A stretch of 64,000 bases of DNA from contig NC_053133.1 of the NCBI RefSeq assembly GCF_010015445.1, positions 24,137,922 through 24,201,921 on the forward strand. The letters are read 5' to 3'. Positions 24,641 to 39,600 of this stretch are shown here, one piece after another (the stretch's first letter is position 1; every line of letters starts with the position of its first letter). The notes under the pieces were generated by a model. The model was given only the letters and a program-made list of their open reading frames with translations, was not told the DNA's origin and did not search any database. The position numbers were made by a program, and so were the translations under genes. This DNA is from Perca fluviatilis (Eukaryota; Chordata; Actinopteri; Perciformes; Percidae).

Positions 24641-27600
24641 GTAACAGCAAGCAGCGGGGCGACTGTGTGCACAGCCGCGAACGCAAGGCAAGCACGCGAA
24701 CGCAGAACTCCCGCCGTCCCCCCATTTATCACTCACGGGGATGGGGTGGGGGCAGGAGGGAGGGGGGACGGACACTGTCATCTCAGCCCCTGCACCAATG
24801 AATGAACAGTGAGAGGAGGGAGGGAGATGGATACAACAGGGATGGAGGAGGTGACAGGAGGAGGATAGAGAGGAAGAAAGAAGAAGAGTGATTCAGACGA
24901 CAGAAAGACAGCCTGTGTGTGGTGGAGGGAGACAGAGAGAGGGCAAGGTTGAAAAAGGGAGAAAAGAGGAAGAGATATTGTAATGGGACACCCAGAGGAG
25001 GTAGAGTGTCAGGAAGCGATATCATTGTTGTCTGCCGGAGTGATGCCTCTTTTTTTTTCCACCCGATGCTAAATACCTGTTAGCCTAGGGAAACCTTCTC
25101 GTAGTGCGTCGCTTTCTTCTGTGTGTGTGTGTGTGTGTGTTGTGTGTGTGTGTGTGTGTGTGTGGAGGCAAGTGTCAGCGTCACAGAGACCTGCCGACTC
25201 AGGCGTTGCCAAAACACTGTCAGCATGTTTTATTAGTGTGTCAGTGCTGTTTGTCTCCGCAGGCTGTGTGTATATCACGCCCGCTCCCTCCTGCCGTCCA
25301 GCTATTTATTTAAGCATATAAGATGCAGCTGGGGCCGCTGCGGCCGACAGGCAGCCATCAATTTTTCCGCCTCAAACCAGGAAATCATCTTACAAACTCA
25401 AAAAAAAAAAAAAAAAAAGAAGAGGAAGAAGCAATTAATTTATGTTGAGTAAATTGGCCCAGAATTTATGTTACATCCTAAACTTCTGAGTAGTGAGTCA
25501 ATACCGCTTGTAGCAACTTACGCGAAAGGCCAAATGTCTGTTTTGGAAATGAAATATGTTTTACCGCATATGAAATGGCTGCTCCACAGCTGATCTACGA
25601 ACGTTGCAGCACTAAATCTCCCACACGGTTTCTCCGTTTCACACTCTCCCTCTCCGGCTGGCTCGTATATTGCTGCTCTCTGATTGGCTCTGACTCACTT
25701 TCTCCCTGACTTGCTCTCTTGTATTCTTGCTCTCTGACTCACCCGCTTACACTCTTTCCTTTTCTTTTTTCACTAACAGGGTCATAAAAAGTTTGCAGGT
25801 TATGGCGCTTGTCGGGTGTCGGGGGCGGTGGGGTTTCCTTTTCTTTTTTTTTTGCCGGTGTTGTATCCTCTGTGTCTTTTTATATTAATCTTGGGCGGAT
25901 TTAATGGCTTTAATGCTTCTCGATTATGCATTTAATTGTGATATAATCGTAAAAGAATGGCATCTTTGTGTGGAGAACTGGAACTGAAATATGAAAAGAA
26001 ATACCAGGGCCGTGACCCCAGTTCTCATGGCCCTGCTCACACACTCAGTCTCTGACTCGCTTACACTCCCGAGACTTTCCTTGTCCTAACTTTGTCTTGT
26101 TTTGTACATCTTTTCATGCAAATCACAAAGATACAATTCTTTCTCTGCAGCCGTCTACGAGTTCAGAGTGCCCGAGTCCACCGAGCTTGGGTCTGTGGTG
26201 GGTGTGATCCGGGCTATGGACGCCGACATTGGTGAGAACGCGGAGATGGACTACAGGATCATCGGGAGCGACGGCCCCGGCATGTTTGATATCTCCACCA
26301 ATAGGAGCACGCAGGACGGTGTCATCGTGCTGAGGAAGGTCAGAGACTCTCCGTTGGTGTTCTGTGAGGCGCTATTATGGAACCCACTGCAGTTCTAGAC
26401 AAGACCCGCCCTTCAATTGCATACACGCTCTACGATTGGCCAGGCTTCCATGCTCGCGCGGTGGCAACGGAGCCCCATTTGTCCAGGTCCTATGCCCTGA
26501 CCAATCAGCTATCCTAACGTTAACTCCTCCAGGCCAATGCCTAACCTCAACCAATCGGGCTGCCTCGTAGGGCGAGTCTTGCCTAGAACTGCAGTACGAT
26601 CCATAAAAACGCTTCTGTTTTCTCTTTGTCAGAAATACAACCGAAGAGCAACTGACATATCAGCATTCTGCTCAGCCAAACAAACTCGCATAGTTCTAAT
26701 AAAGAAGTCGCTCAATAATCGACCTTTTTTCCGGTCAGGCCATGAGCAACCGCAATCCGATTTCATGCTGCACACGCCGCGCAAAGTTTTCCACACACCA
26801 GCAGGACGCTGTCGAGTTTGTTACCTTGCTGAAGAGTAGGAGGTGTGCAGCCCGCAGCTCTTCATCTAACAGCTCCCTGTGGCTGCTCCTTCTTTTTCTG
26901 GAATCCTGCAATGTTTAGAACTGATTCGCCCGAAAATGACCATGTCTTGTTTTGCGGACATATTTTCGATGAGCGATCACAGTGGGCGCTAACTGCTGTG
27001 ATGAATGCGTTTCTGGTGACTGGTTCACATTAAAAGCCCCCCCCCCCCCTCTCCGTGTTTTGCCAGTTGAAAACCTTTATATGAAGCAGCAGCAGCACAC
27101 GTTTCCTGTGAACCCCTTAAGTGTATGAAGGTAATTTGAATACTGGCGGACTCTGGCACTATCAATGAAAACTACTATATACAGCAGAGAGGTAATTACA
27201 GAATGTGAATACAATGAATGGATGAAAAAAATAACCACCACACAAATACATTTTCTCTCATAATATCAGGTCACGATGAATGACACTAACAATGATTTTA
27301 ATGGTAGGGTTAGGGCATTATTTTTTTAAGATAATTTTTGGGGGCTTTTCCCTTTATTAGAAAGTGGATAGATATAAAAAGGGGATAGAGATAGGGAATG
27401 ACACACAGCAAAGGGCAGCAGGTCAGATTTGAACCCTGCTCCACTGCAGGACTCAGCCAACATGGGGCAAATGCTTTTACTGGGTGAGCTAGGCCACCCC
27501 GGGTTAGAGCATTATTAATGCAGCAATTAAACCAGCATGATTTTTTTTTTTTTGCTTTATTGTTAGCCTGCAATTATTATGGACAACATAACAATGGCAT

Positions 27601-30600
27601 AACGTATTATTTGCTAGATTGATTGAACTAAGTGTAGGAAATAACATTTACAGTTTTACTTTTGTATTGGGTGTTTGTATTGTTCATCCCACCAACCAAA
27701 CCTACATCGTTGCTTATGAGCATCACACTTCTCATTTGGGCCAAAAAAAAAGGAAATAACACAATGAACTGCACTCAATAAAGAAGAATGTGATAGAAAC
27801 TTTTTAATTTCCATATACGCTCTGACAGCCAGAGAATGGACAGTAGAGTTATTAGATTTCAACTTACACTCGCCTACACACCTAGTACATGTGTTTTGAG
27901 TGAGATTCTTTTTTTCCTCTGAGCTGAGACCAAAGCAGAAATATTGACGCTCAGGATGGATCGCAGCATTCAGCAGTGTGCTGTGGGGTGTTTCTGATGT
28001 ATTCAACAGAATCTGGCGGTTGCCTTATCAAGCGCCCTCTCTGCAGCTTCCGATTGATCGCTTCCATCATACCATCATTAAGTGGACGATGACATAATTG
28101 CCTTTTGTAGCCGCGGCAGTGCTGTTGGATGTGGTGTGCGGGCAGAGAGCGTGTGGGGGAGTGAGCATGCCCTAATTCTGAACCTACTAATTAAATGGGC
28201 TTGTCAAGTGGGAGTGTGTCCCATCTCCGCTTGTACTGGTCCTTCAAAGCAACTTATTCCTCCCCATTGAGGTGCGGGCCCCCCCCCCCACCCGCCTTAT
28301 CATGAAACGGCGAAAACCACCGACTCAAATTATGTTATTATTCATGGCTTCAAAAAACGGCTCGTTCCAGCTGGACTTTTCCATGCTTTCATTGGCTGTT
28401 TCCAACGATCGTGGCCCCGCCATCCTTTAATATGTACAGTAGGGCGCCTGTGAGGCAGCTCACTCTGATCCAGCTGCTCCTTGCACATTCATTAAAATGC
28501 TCTGCTCCCCAATTATTCCCATCAATGGGGGGATACCTTCAGTGGCTACAACTTCAAAAAAAACAAGTTCAGAAAAAGGAACATAAAAGCAAAAAACATA
28601 CCACCAACCTGCGCTGAAATGCACAAGGATGGAAAACATTAGCAATCGTGCAGAAATCAGGCCAGTAATCGTTGTGTGCAATCCGTAAATTATAGACTGT
28701 AAGAGCAGTGTACACTCGATGCAGGATTATAGGCGATCACACATGAAAAATAACAAAGCTGCTTCATTTTAAGCAAACAAATGGGTAGGATGAAAGCATA
28801 TATACCAAAAGAAGCATAAATATACATTATATTACTATTACTAGCAAAAGCAACATCCACAAAATGAGGCCATTTCTATTAGTTATATTCATAGAATGCT
28901 TTATTACCATCATCTATTCAATGTGAGCTACACACCTTAAATATAAACGTAGATGTAGTGGTGCTCAACAGATGTGTCCTTCAACAGAATATGTAGGTTT
29001 TAGTTCTTTTTAATCCTTCGCCATTATTAATAGATTCAAATTTCAGAAAACATGTACAACCTTGATACTTCCTTACAAATTAAAGCCATGGATGTTTTTT
29101 TTTTTCCTGCATTACAATTTCATATTTTCCATCTTGCAGTTGAATGAAACGGCACACCAAAGACTCCCCATCCACTGACACTCCATATCGCAATATTTTC
29201 TCTGTTGCTTATATACTTATCTGATGCACTGATCTTTTCATTTAACAAAAAGACAAAATGAACAGATGTCACCCAGCAGACATCGAGAAACAACTTTGAT
29301 TGATTGTTTCGTAGTGTGGCAGGGATCAGGAAGTTAAAAAGCACAAACATCCAAGAAGTTGGCACCTCTTTGTTTCTGCTTAAAGACACAGAAAGTAAAA
29401 AAAGAAAATACACTGTCTAGTTAAAACAATAAAATACTGCTTTGTCCATCCAGATTCCCTGGCTAAAAATACCTTCTTTTTTTTGTACATTAACCCCGAC
29501 CAAGTTGTTGTCATGTCAGTTTTCCACCCAAATGCCACATCAGTCACATTGTTCAGGATGTGGCAGCAGTTAATGAAAAGCCTTTACATGTCCAAAAGAG
29601 CACAGGTCTGATCTATGGAGCAGCCCATGTGTGTCCATCAACAGTCTTGTTAGTGTCGTTGAACATGACACTGAGCCTCTTTACACGCGCTCATTAGACG
29701 ACGCTCTGGAAAAGATTGCCAGTTTAATGAATAAAATCCCAATCTGACCTGAAATTAAATGTGGCAGGATGCTCTGAATGGATATTAGTTTTTCTGAAAT
29801 CAACAGCTGAACGTGTCGCTGCATACAAATGAGTGTTTAAAAGTAAACTTTAAGGGACAAACAAAACGGCAGAGGGGAATTTTCTTTTTAATTCATGAAA
29901 ACAAAGAAACAAATGGAAGTCTAGGGCTGGGTAACGAATTGAACACTTTTTAGGCCCCGACGAATTGCCTTTATAGTATCGAGTATTGAAAAACGCCTCG
30001 TCATTCAATACCCAATGTCAATACCTTATCAGAAAATCTCATCAGCGTCAGTGAGCCAATAAGCATGCAGCATGCTTCTACCAAGATCTAATAATGTTTG
30101 TGATTGGCTGTTTAATGTTACACGTCGCAGAGACACGTAGGATAAACTGTACATTCTCACGTAGTAGGAGCTTAAACATAAATAATAAGATTTGTGTCAT
30201 AATGTTGTAATTGTTTTTGTTATAATGGATTTTATAAAATTGGTATCAAAAAAGTATCATTTTGGAACCGGTATCGAAGTCACTGTATCGTTACCGGTAC
30301 CAGTATCCAAAGGTTTTGAACGATACCCAGCCCTAGTGAAGTCACAGTATGTTAAATGGCTCACACAGACATTTTTTTTTTCTATTTTACAGCCTCTGGA
30401 CTTTGAGAGGAAGCGTCAGTACATTCTCCGTATTCAGGTGGAAAATTCCCACATCAACCCTCGCTTCTTCTCCGTGGGCCCCTTCAGGGACGAGGCCACC
30501 ATCAAGATCATCGTGGAGGACGTGGACGAGCCGCCGGTGTTCGAGCGCACCAGCTACGTCATGGAGGTCAAAGAGGACGCAGCCAGGAACACCGTCATCG

Positions 30601-33600
30601 GCTCTGTCAGCGCTTCTGATCCTGACGACAAAAATAGTCTTGTCAGGTACTGGACCACATTGTGTATCAAGGGGCACATACGAGTGCCTCTTATGGCCTA
30701 TTTCCTTATTGTGGGATAGGTCATGAGATGCACGGATATGGGCGAAACCTCAGGGAGAAGCCACTAAGTAAATCACAGATATAAATATTTAGAGTGGTCC
30801 TTTTACATTTTTAAGTTGCAGGAATTTTTTCTCTAATTGTGACATTTTGGATGCATTTTTCTGTGGACGGCATATATTGCATTAACGTGGTCTTGGACTG
30901 CATGGGAGAACTATTTATGTAGATATTACTTTCTAAATTTTAGCAATATAGAGCTCAACAATGACCACCCACGTTTTAAATGCGGATCGTCACTGTTGGA
31001 TTTTCCCCATATAATTCGTCCATTGACGTGTTAGAAAATGTTTATACGAGTTTTAAGCCTGGAACCAAGCCAACCGGCCACAAGATGAATCACCATAAAT
31101 CATTTGATGATTTGATTCAAGAAAGGCAAAGGTACAAGACTGTGTACATAAATGATCATAGACTTCAATGGTAGCAGCTCACTAGCCGTTCACGTACAGT
31201 AGATTTTAATATTCAAGCGCACAGCCTTTGAAGAAAATAACAGCTGTCAGTGGCTTTTTTACAGACTTCAATGTGATTTCCACACCACTCCACTGGCAGT
31301 TTGGCCCGCTCTTGTGCTTTTTTGTCATTGTCCTGCTGGAGGACACATGTCCTTCGACAGAGATGCAGCTTTGTGACACTGGGGGGAACATTTAGCTCCA
31401 AAATACCTTGGCAATCTCCTAAAGTCATAATGCCACGCACAGATTCAAGGCACCCAGGCAGCAAATCAACCCCAAAACACCAGTAAACTAGCCTGGCTCC
31501 GCCCTCCTACGTACGTAAGCTCAATTTTCATTTCCCTTCAGTACTACATCTGGGTTTGCGGTATAGTCTTGGGTTTTCTCCAGCCAAATTTTTGGCGGTC
31601 CAACCAGCGAACGAAGGGAGTGGCTGAGAACGATGACGTTGAGGTTGTGCGCTAGTGAACCTCCTCAATGTTGTTTTCTTTGAAGGCTTTTTTAAACATA
31701 GATTTAGTGCGATTTACCAAAAAGCTTCAGGACTTACCTCAGGGCTTGTTCAAGTGTGTTTTAGCAAACGCCAGCTGGGCTTTCTTGTGTGTCCTTCTCA
31801 GCAGTGGGCTCCTCTAGGGTCTCCTACCACAGAACCCCCTTTCATTGAGTTGGCAACTGATGGTGCAAGTTGAAATGGTTGTACTTTATGTCTACTTGGG
31901 TCAGCTTGAATCTGTTTTGCAGTTGTCCAAGATCCTTTCTCCACTATTCAAGCAATCCTTTCCTACAATCTTTGGTCAACCTTTCTCTTGCGTCCTCTTC
32001 CGGATAGGTTGGCTACAGTACAATGGGAACTTCTTGATAACATTGGGCATGGTTGACATTGGGCATGGTTGGGCATGGACATTGGGCATGGTTGACAACT
32101 TGTAGTCTTGAGATTGTCCATGCTTGGCTACGATTTTCTTTTTGGCCTCCTCAGACAATTCTCTGCTTTTTCTTTTCTTTTCTCTAAACGGCACAATGAG
32201 TACTTTTTTCCATTTAAACTGGTTGAATGAGTGATAATTGGATTGTAGGCCACTGTGATTTACCCCAGGTGTGTTCAAGATGAATCACCTGCTTGAAATC
32301 CAACAGTTTCTTGCAACTCCTAAAAAGGTGCCAGTTAAATTTTCCAGGCCATTGTTTGGATTTCTGTGTGGAATAAGATTGAAATCAGTATTTCTTTCAG
32401 CTTTTTTTGTTTTGAAAACACATATGTGAATACCAGAAGATATTTCACAATTTTCTCGCAGAAATAGTGTGTTATTTGAAGAAAAAAATGCAAGGGTGCT
32501 AATATTTTCAGCCATAAGCAGCATTAAAATACGTAATGAGGCCATGGTAGAGAGACATACCATATGCTGAACTGTGACAAAAGTTCACTTACACAACTTA
32601 TTTCATGGAGATTTCCAAATTATGCAAGTATTCTATTAAACAGGAGTAATGGCAGTGGGGTGTGAGGCTGCGTCTTCCACTCTTTCTCAAAGACTTTTTC
32701 ATTTTTATGATGCACTAAGGGAGTTGGCTCTCAAGGTTGAAGTTCCACCACTTTATTGCAGGTGTCAAATATGATATCATTCTCTTTTATCGCCCATCAT
32801 CAAGAAGGTAGCTACCCTGTGGCATTTAAACCCACACATTGGAAGAGGGGGGCCCGGGCAGCCTGGGGGCTGCCTGGCATGAGGAAGTCACTGAGACGGT
32901 TATCTTTATTAGCTCACCACAACACATGCAGACGTGAGCACATTTATGGCACGGATGGCAGGATGTAAACACAAATCCCTCAGTAAGCAAAGATGTCTGC
33001 ATGCATGTCAACTGGGTTCCATATAACAGCTTTTCAACACCATTTACATGAATATATTTCCAAATGTAGCTAGGAATTGCTTTGCATTGCAATATAGTCA
33101 TTTAAATGTTGTTGAAACAACCATTATATGAAACCTTAAAAACTTTCACCCAGATATAGCCCAGGTCAAGCTTGATGTCTTTTGACTTGCAAATCCCCAA
33201 ATCAATACTTTTGCTGGATTTCCACTAACTCTAACACTAACTTGTTCTTGAACAATATCTTCTGAAAATACTGTGGCAAGCCAGCCGGTCGTGTAGCTTC
33301 TGTAGGGAGCAAAGAGGATATATGTCCCAACCCGCTGATCACTAACATTTCTGTAACCCTACATGTCCTTCTGCTTGGCCTCCCATCCAGCCAGCTGCCT
33401 GCATGCTGAGAGCAGCACTTTGGGTGCCCGGTCAGGACGAGGCACGCTGGTATCTCTCTGTCATTAATCAGGGGAAGGGTTAGGCCCAGCCAGCTGAATT
33501 ATTGGGAATATTAGAAAAGCAATTAGTAAAGCCCGCGGCCGACGCAGATTTAACGAGGTTAGAGTTACTGTCGGGGGCCGGCGAGGTAGTAGGAGGAGAG

Positions 33601-36600
33601 GAGAGGCAGGCAGAGACGAGGAGGGAGTGTTTAGATAAAGACACTAAAATAGTTGATGCAGGAGAAGCAGCGGGGAGGGGCTGGGGGGGAGAGGAACTGT
33701 GGAGAGGGGAAAGCGGTGCGGCGATGCATTGAGAGACTGGGTTCATAGTCTCCCCTCGGGGATCTCCTCCCTCTTAGGCCGGCCCTCGTGATGCCTGCTA
33801 CTCCATTAATCACACTGATATATCACAGTAGTCTAAGAAGCAGAGAAAAACAACATGACTGGATAACCTGTTGACTCGCTTGTGTGTATACAGTATGTGT
33901 GTTCGTGGGACTGCAAACACTTAGATAAATCCATCATGAACACAATGCAGGACTATTCAAGACTGTTAGCCCCATGGAAGACAGTATACCATATATGTTA
34001 ACGGGTCACTCTTTTCGGATGTCCGTTTTCGGGTGTCCCGTTACCTTTCGCTTTCTTTGTGTTGCAATTTCAAACTCCGGTCAATTTCTCAGGACTATGG
34101 TTAACTGCCCCTCAGATCTCTGCAGGGTAAATCCAGACAGCTAGCTAGACTATCTGTCCAATCTGAGTTTTCTGTTGCACGGCTAAAAAATTTTGAACGT
34201 ACACATGTTCCACCAAAACAAGTTCCTTCCCGAGGCTATTTTGCAGCGGCACGGTGGCCCCGCTTGGCGCCCTAGCGCCCTCTGCAGCGCTGTAGAGGAA
34301 GGTCTGGCAATGCGAGACTACTTCACCCAAATCACGCTGGTTTACTTACCTCTAGTTGTACCTAGTCATGCAGATGGTTTCGTTTTGTGTTCAAGGCATT
34401 TGTATTCTGTGTGAAATCCAAAATGAATGCATTTATTTGTGGGAGAATTTTTCATTTGAGGGTTGTGTCAAAGCAATTGCAAAGAATCTGTAAAAGACCT
34501 GCCAATCAACCTGAGAGTGACAGCAGCATCTACTAGAAACAATACTGTGGTAAAGCTGGATAAGACCTCCTACTCTATATGAAAGAAATGGTCCTTGTAA
34601 ACCATGTTGACAGTGAGGTGTGTGGATTATCCAAAGTTACTAGTACATTGTTTCTGTTAAAGGATACAGATGTTGAGTTAGTATTTTGAGCTGCACACGT
34701 GAAACTACATACACCACTATATTTGTGTGGTGGCAGATGCTTCAGAGGCGGATATGTTTAAAGTTGTGCACGCAAACCTGAAACCATCTGCATGGTTAGA
34801 TAACACAAAGGGTAAATGAGAAAATGTGTTATTTCGCATATTTGTAAAGTGACCCTGTAAAAAGTAGTCTAAAAATGTTTAGAAGCGGTTATTTACCTCC
34901 TGTAGTTTGGCTCATTTGTGCAGGTAAAAAAACTAATTTAGTTCTATTCAACAAATTTACCCTTTCTTCTGAGGGCAAACCACTGCTTGGATTAATGCTA
35001 AAATTTATCTTTTTTTTAATGCGTTCTTGTGTGGTATGAATAGCAAAGTAAGGAAATTATGGCAGAGTGCAGAAAAGTCCATCATGCATATTCAAACTTG
35101 TTTTGATTGCCTCCTGCCTGCTCAAACCCTTCTACCCACACAGAATGTCAATTTAACCGAGACTCACCAGTAAATGTGAGCACTATCACTCCGGACACAC
35201 CTGAGAAACGCTGTAAATGTGACTGTACTCTGTATCCCTCCACTAGGGAACATGGCACACTTCCACCGGACAAAGTTTAGAAGTCTATCTTTGTATGTGT
35301 GTTTTGAGCAGGTACTCTATTGATCGGCGCACAGACATGGACAGGATGTTCAACGTCCATGCAGGCAACGGGTCAGTGTTCATCCTCAGAGAGCTGGACA
35401 GGGAAGAGAGCGCCTGGCACAACATCTCCGTCATCGCCACAGAGTTCAGTAAGTGAGGCAGGACGGGAAGCAGATCTTTTTTTGTTCACCCCACATCCTG
35501 TTATTCTGTCGACCAAATTGGATTTGGGGAATTTATGCCAACCTCTGAATGTTGTGTTGAAGTGACAAAAGGGTGTTTTGTAGAGAACAGTCACTGTCAG
35601 TTCACCCAGTATTGGCTGGATTGTCTCCACCCGAGTTGCTCTAGAATGCCGTAAACTCTCAAAACATGGCCGGGGTCTTTCATTTTAAATAGACCGATAT
35701 TAGACTTTTAATACTAATGTTTCATGTTATTGTGATTTTACAAATTAGCCCCGTTCTCTGATCTGCTCCCGTTTTAATTGACTGTAAACTCAACACTTCC
35801 TTCATGTGTACTTGTTGTCTTGATAAATTCCGTATAAGGTCCACAGCTTTATTTCCATTAGACCAACAACAATCTCATGTTGAACTCAACAACCTTCTGC
35901 ATTTCATCACTGGTCTCATCAACTAATTAATTTTGTCTTTCCTTGGTGTTACGTTAATGTCAATTAAACAACACCTCCTGCAGTTACACCTTAAAGGCCC
36001 TGACACAACCAAACCCGATAACTGGCTGTCGAACAGTCTGGCGAGGTCGGTGACTCAAGTCTGTTTGGTGTGTTCTGTGCCGGCGTCCGTTGGAGGGGCC
36101 GTTGGCCTTCATTTTGGCCGACCTGACTTGCTGGGTCGGAGGGCGGGCAGTCGGAGTCAATGACCAATCTGATCGGTGGAGTGCTAACCCGGAAATGGCG
36201 AGTGGGATGAGCGAGAAACGCCTCTCAAAATCTGACGAAAATCTTTTAAACTGACCTTTGTCGATCTGAAATGAAGACAGATTCAGCAACTGCACGGCCT
36301 ATTTCTTAAAATGTTTTCAGAAACACGTTTCAGTGAAATATTTTCGTAAAATACGAGATTGTATTTCGAAAAAGCCGCCATTATCAGTCAGCTGGAAAAG
36401 CCAGACCCACGTGATGCCTTCGTCATTTCCGGTTTTCATTTTTTGTATTACGTCTCGCGCACAAGCAGAACGTAACGCTCAAGTCGGCGTCTTGGGTGTG
36501 TTCCGAGGCACTTTTTGGACCTCGGGGAGCCGACTGATCAGTCCGACTGCCTTTTCTGCCGGCGGTCAGCCGTCGGGTTGGTGTGCCAGGGCCTTAAAAG

Positions 36601-39600
36601 CCAACATGTGTTGTGCCCTTTGAGCTCCTGGTAGACTTTTTATGTGAAACATATACAAGATGTGATGTCATTGTTACGTTAATGTTAATGACACCTATCA
36701 CTTCTAACACATGTTTAACACGATTAACATAATGAGCCATTTCCAGTAGCTGAAACACTATAATTCCTCCACTTTCCTTGTAGACTTTTAATGTGAAACA
36801 CCTACAAGAAGTGATAAGTTTAACTGTTTTACCATCACAAATTTTGTCATTAATTTCAAGAGTTTTATTTTTCACATGTTCCTTCAATATGTTCAATAAG
36901 TGCCAACGAGCTAGTGTGCAATAAAGAACATAAGAATAATTAGAAAGAAATATAAATAAAAAAAGTGAATATAAGTTATTAAATGTACATGTCACAGTTG
37001 TATGGAAAAGTGTGCAAACTGTTTCCTTTACAACTTGAGTGCAACTATACAAAGGACATGTGCAAATATACTCAGAGCAGAAGATTGCTGAGTCTGAGAT
37101 GTCTGTTGATTAATGATGAAATTAGTGCTGCTGAAATATACCATATTGTGCTAAATTTTCCTGTAAGGAAAATACTTTTTGTGGAGTGCAAGTAGAGACT
37201 AATTAAGACGTGTTAAACTTAATTGTATTTATTTATGTGATTTATTTATAGTCATTTACATGTCACATAATTTGTATAATATCACAATTACACTGTTGTG
37301 TAACAACACTTGCATTACCGTGTGCATGGAAACAGGCAAATGCCACACATCTCATGTACTATGACAGTTTTCTTAGGTGGAGAAATAATTATCGGTGAAA
37401 ATTCACTGTTCCCACCTTTCTGTTTCCTAGACAACCCACGCCAAATCAGCCGTGTGCCTGTTTACATCAGAGTGCTGGACGTCAATGACAACGCTCCAAC
37501 ATTTGCCACCAATTACGAGACGTTTGTGTGTGAGAACGCAAAGGCTAATCAGGTTGGTATGACCAAACATTAAGCAGTAGTCATGGTTTCATCTCGACTT
37601 CCCAATTAGGATTATGTGTCCGCTTCCAGTCCAGCATTTAATTAGCAGACATCAGAGAGCATTTGTAAATCTGTCACGTGTGTTTTAAGCTAGAAATACT
37701 AGATGGGTGGCAGGTTAAAAAGCTGCATTGCTATTTGTATCATACATTTAAAGGTCCCATATCATGCTTATTGTCAGGTTCATACATGTATTTACATGTT
37801 TACATGCTTTAATGTTAAAAAATGAAAAAATAATTCAAAACTTTTGATATAAACTATCTGAATATATACCTGTATTCACCTTCTGTCTGAAACACTCCGT
37901 TTTAGTGACTCTTTAAGGCCCCCTCTCGAAAAAACCCATTCTGCTCTGATTGGTCAGCATTTCTTTCATGATCTACATCTGAGCTACTGAGCATGTGCGA
38001 GTGCAATCAAAGATAGTACAGAAGAAGTAGAAGAAAAGAGGTCTCACTCTGTACCTAAAACAGAAACCAGGTGAAAAGAGGATCTACAGCAGTGAGAGAG
38101 AGCTGTGCAGTACAACAAAAATATGGTGTTTTTTGAAAATTAAACAATGTAACCCTATTCTGGTACAACCTTAAATTACAGTTATGAACCTGAAAATGAG
38201 TATAATATGGGCGCTTTAAAGGCGCAGTTTCTGAATACTGGCTGTGGATGGAGCGTTTTGATAGTTTCACAGTATTTACATAGCACCTTGACCTGCTTTA
38301 TAATCCAAAAAAGACTTTTTATAATATGGGACCTTTAATATGCATCACAATTTTACAGCTGTCTTTTTCGTTGCACTGCTGCCATTTTCCCTAAGCCGGA
38401 AACCCAAAATGCTGGGACGCGTTACACATACACTTTGACACTTTGAGTCGTCAGTTTCGCTATCACTTGTAAATTGCACCAGACATTGTGCGTTCACACT
38501 CGGGTCTGAACCAAATGTTGCGGTCTGCAGTTTATCTGGGCTCACAGGAAGTGTGATGACCCAACCATTGACTTGTTAGTCTTGCACAATGTAATACTCA
38601 AAGAAAAAAAGTACAGTCTGTACAAAATATTATCTTTTATGATATTAGATATCATATTGGACCTCAGCTGCAATGATGGAAGATGTACTCATTATTTTTT
38701 TCTGAAGTAAAAGTCCTGCATTCAGAATTTTAATAATAATAATAATAATAATAATTCATAATATACTTAAAGTGCCAAATGTAAAAGGACTAATGATGCA
38801 GAATGACCCATTTTATATTATTGGATTATAACTAGTGATGCATTAATGTGAAAGCATTACCTTGAAGTGGCAGCTGGTAAAATTGATCCCACTAATTTTT
38901 CTAATCTAGGTAACATAACCTATTATAATACATCATAATGTATTATGTATTTATACATTATGTATTATTAATCTGAATCTGCAAAGTAACTAATAACTAT
39001 AGTTGCCGGTTAAATGTAGTGGACTACAAGTGCCTTGAATAAGTACAGTACTTGAGTAAATGCACATCAAAATTGTGTTTTTATCTTGGCAATTAGAGTA
39101 TTACTGAAAACTACCAGGTGTAATCAGTGTATTGGTGTGTTTGCATTACTGTCAGGGGATATTTGAGGTGTATTACTTGTTAGCTTGCCATTAACTGTTT
39201 GTGTTACACCTCTTTAACCAGAATTAACAGCTGATGTTAACAAATAATACAAGTAAATACAAGCTTTTCACAATCTTTGTTAATTAGATGGTTTCTAGCT
39301 AGTGTTGGCCAATATGGCAACATACTGTATAGCATAAGACAATAGAAATGTGTTAACCAATGGAAATGTTTGAAATTGTTTGTACTGAGGTAGCTATTCT
39401 TTTGATATAGTGTGTAATTCACCTCTGTTTCCTTTTTCAGAGGATCCAAACCGTGAGCGCCGCAGACCCTGACGAGCCACTCGGAGGACACCGATTCTTC
39501 TTCAGTCTCGCACAGGAGGCTGCTGGGAAGGCCAACTTCTCTGTCCGTGATAACAAAGGTAATACACTCTCAGCTGATGCTTGCGGTCATCACATTAACT

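Larger units (their letters stand above)
23974..26150. other. cdh6 intron 4
   Basis: 2.2 kb intron, rich in simple repeats: (CA)n at about 23998-24018 and 24602-24634, a GA/AG-rich stretch at about 24800-25000 and (GT)n at about 25121-25164. No coding sequence seen. Confidence 0.75.
26339..30392. other. cdh6 intron 5
   Basis: 4.1 kb intron. A MITE (26370-26611) starts 31 bases past the donor and a hAT-like element (29922-30335) ends 57 bases before the acceptor. Between them is AT-rich sequence with a C12 run near 27038 and no exon. Confidence 0.7.
30647..35311. other. cdh6 intron 6
   Basis: 4.7 kb intron with a degenerate Tc1-like transposon (about 31200-32570, - strand) and a MITE copy at about 34010-34320. 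A purine-rich, GC-richer block at 33480-33830 stands out from the intron background but encodes nothing recognisable. Confidence 0.7.
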
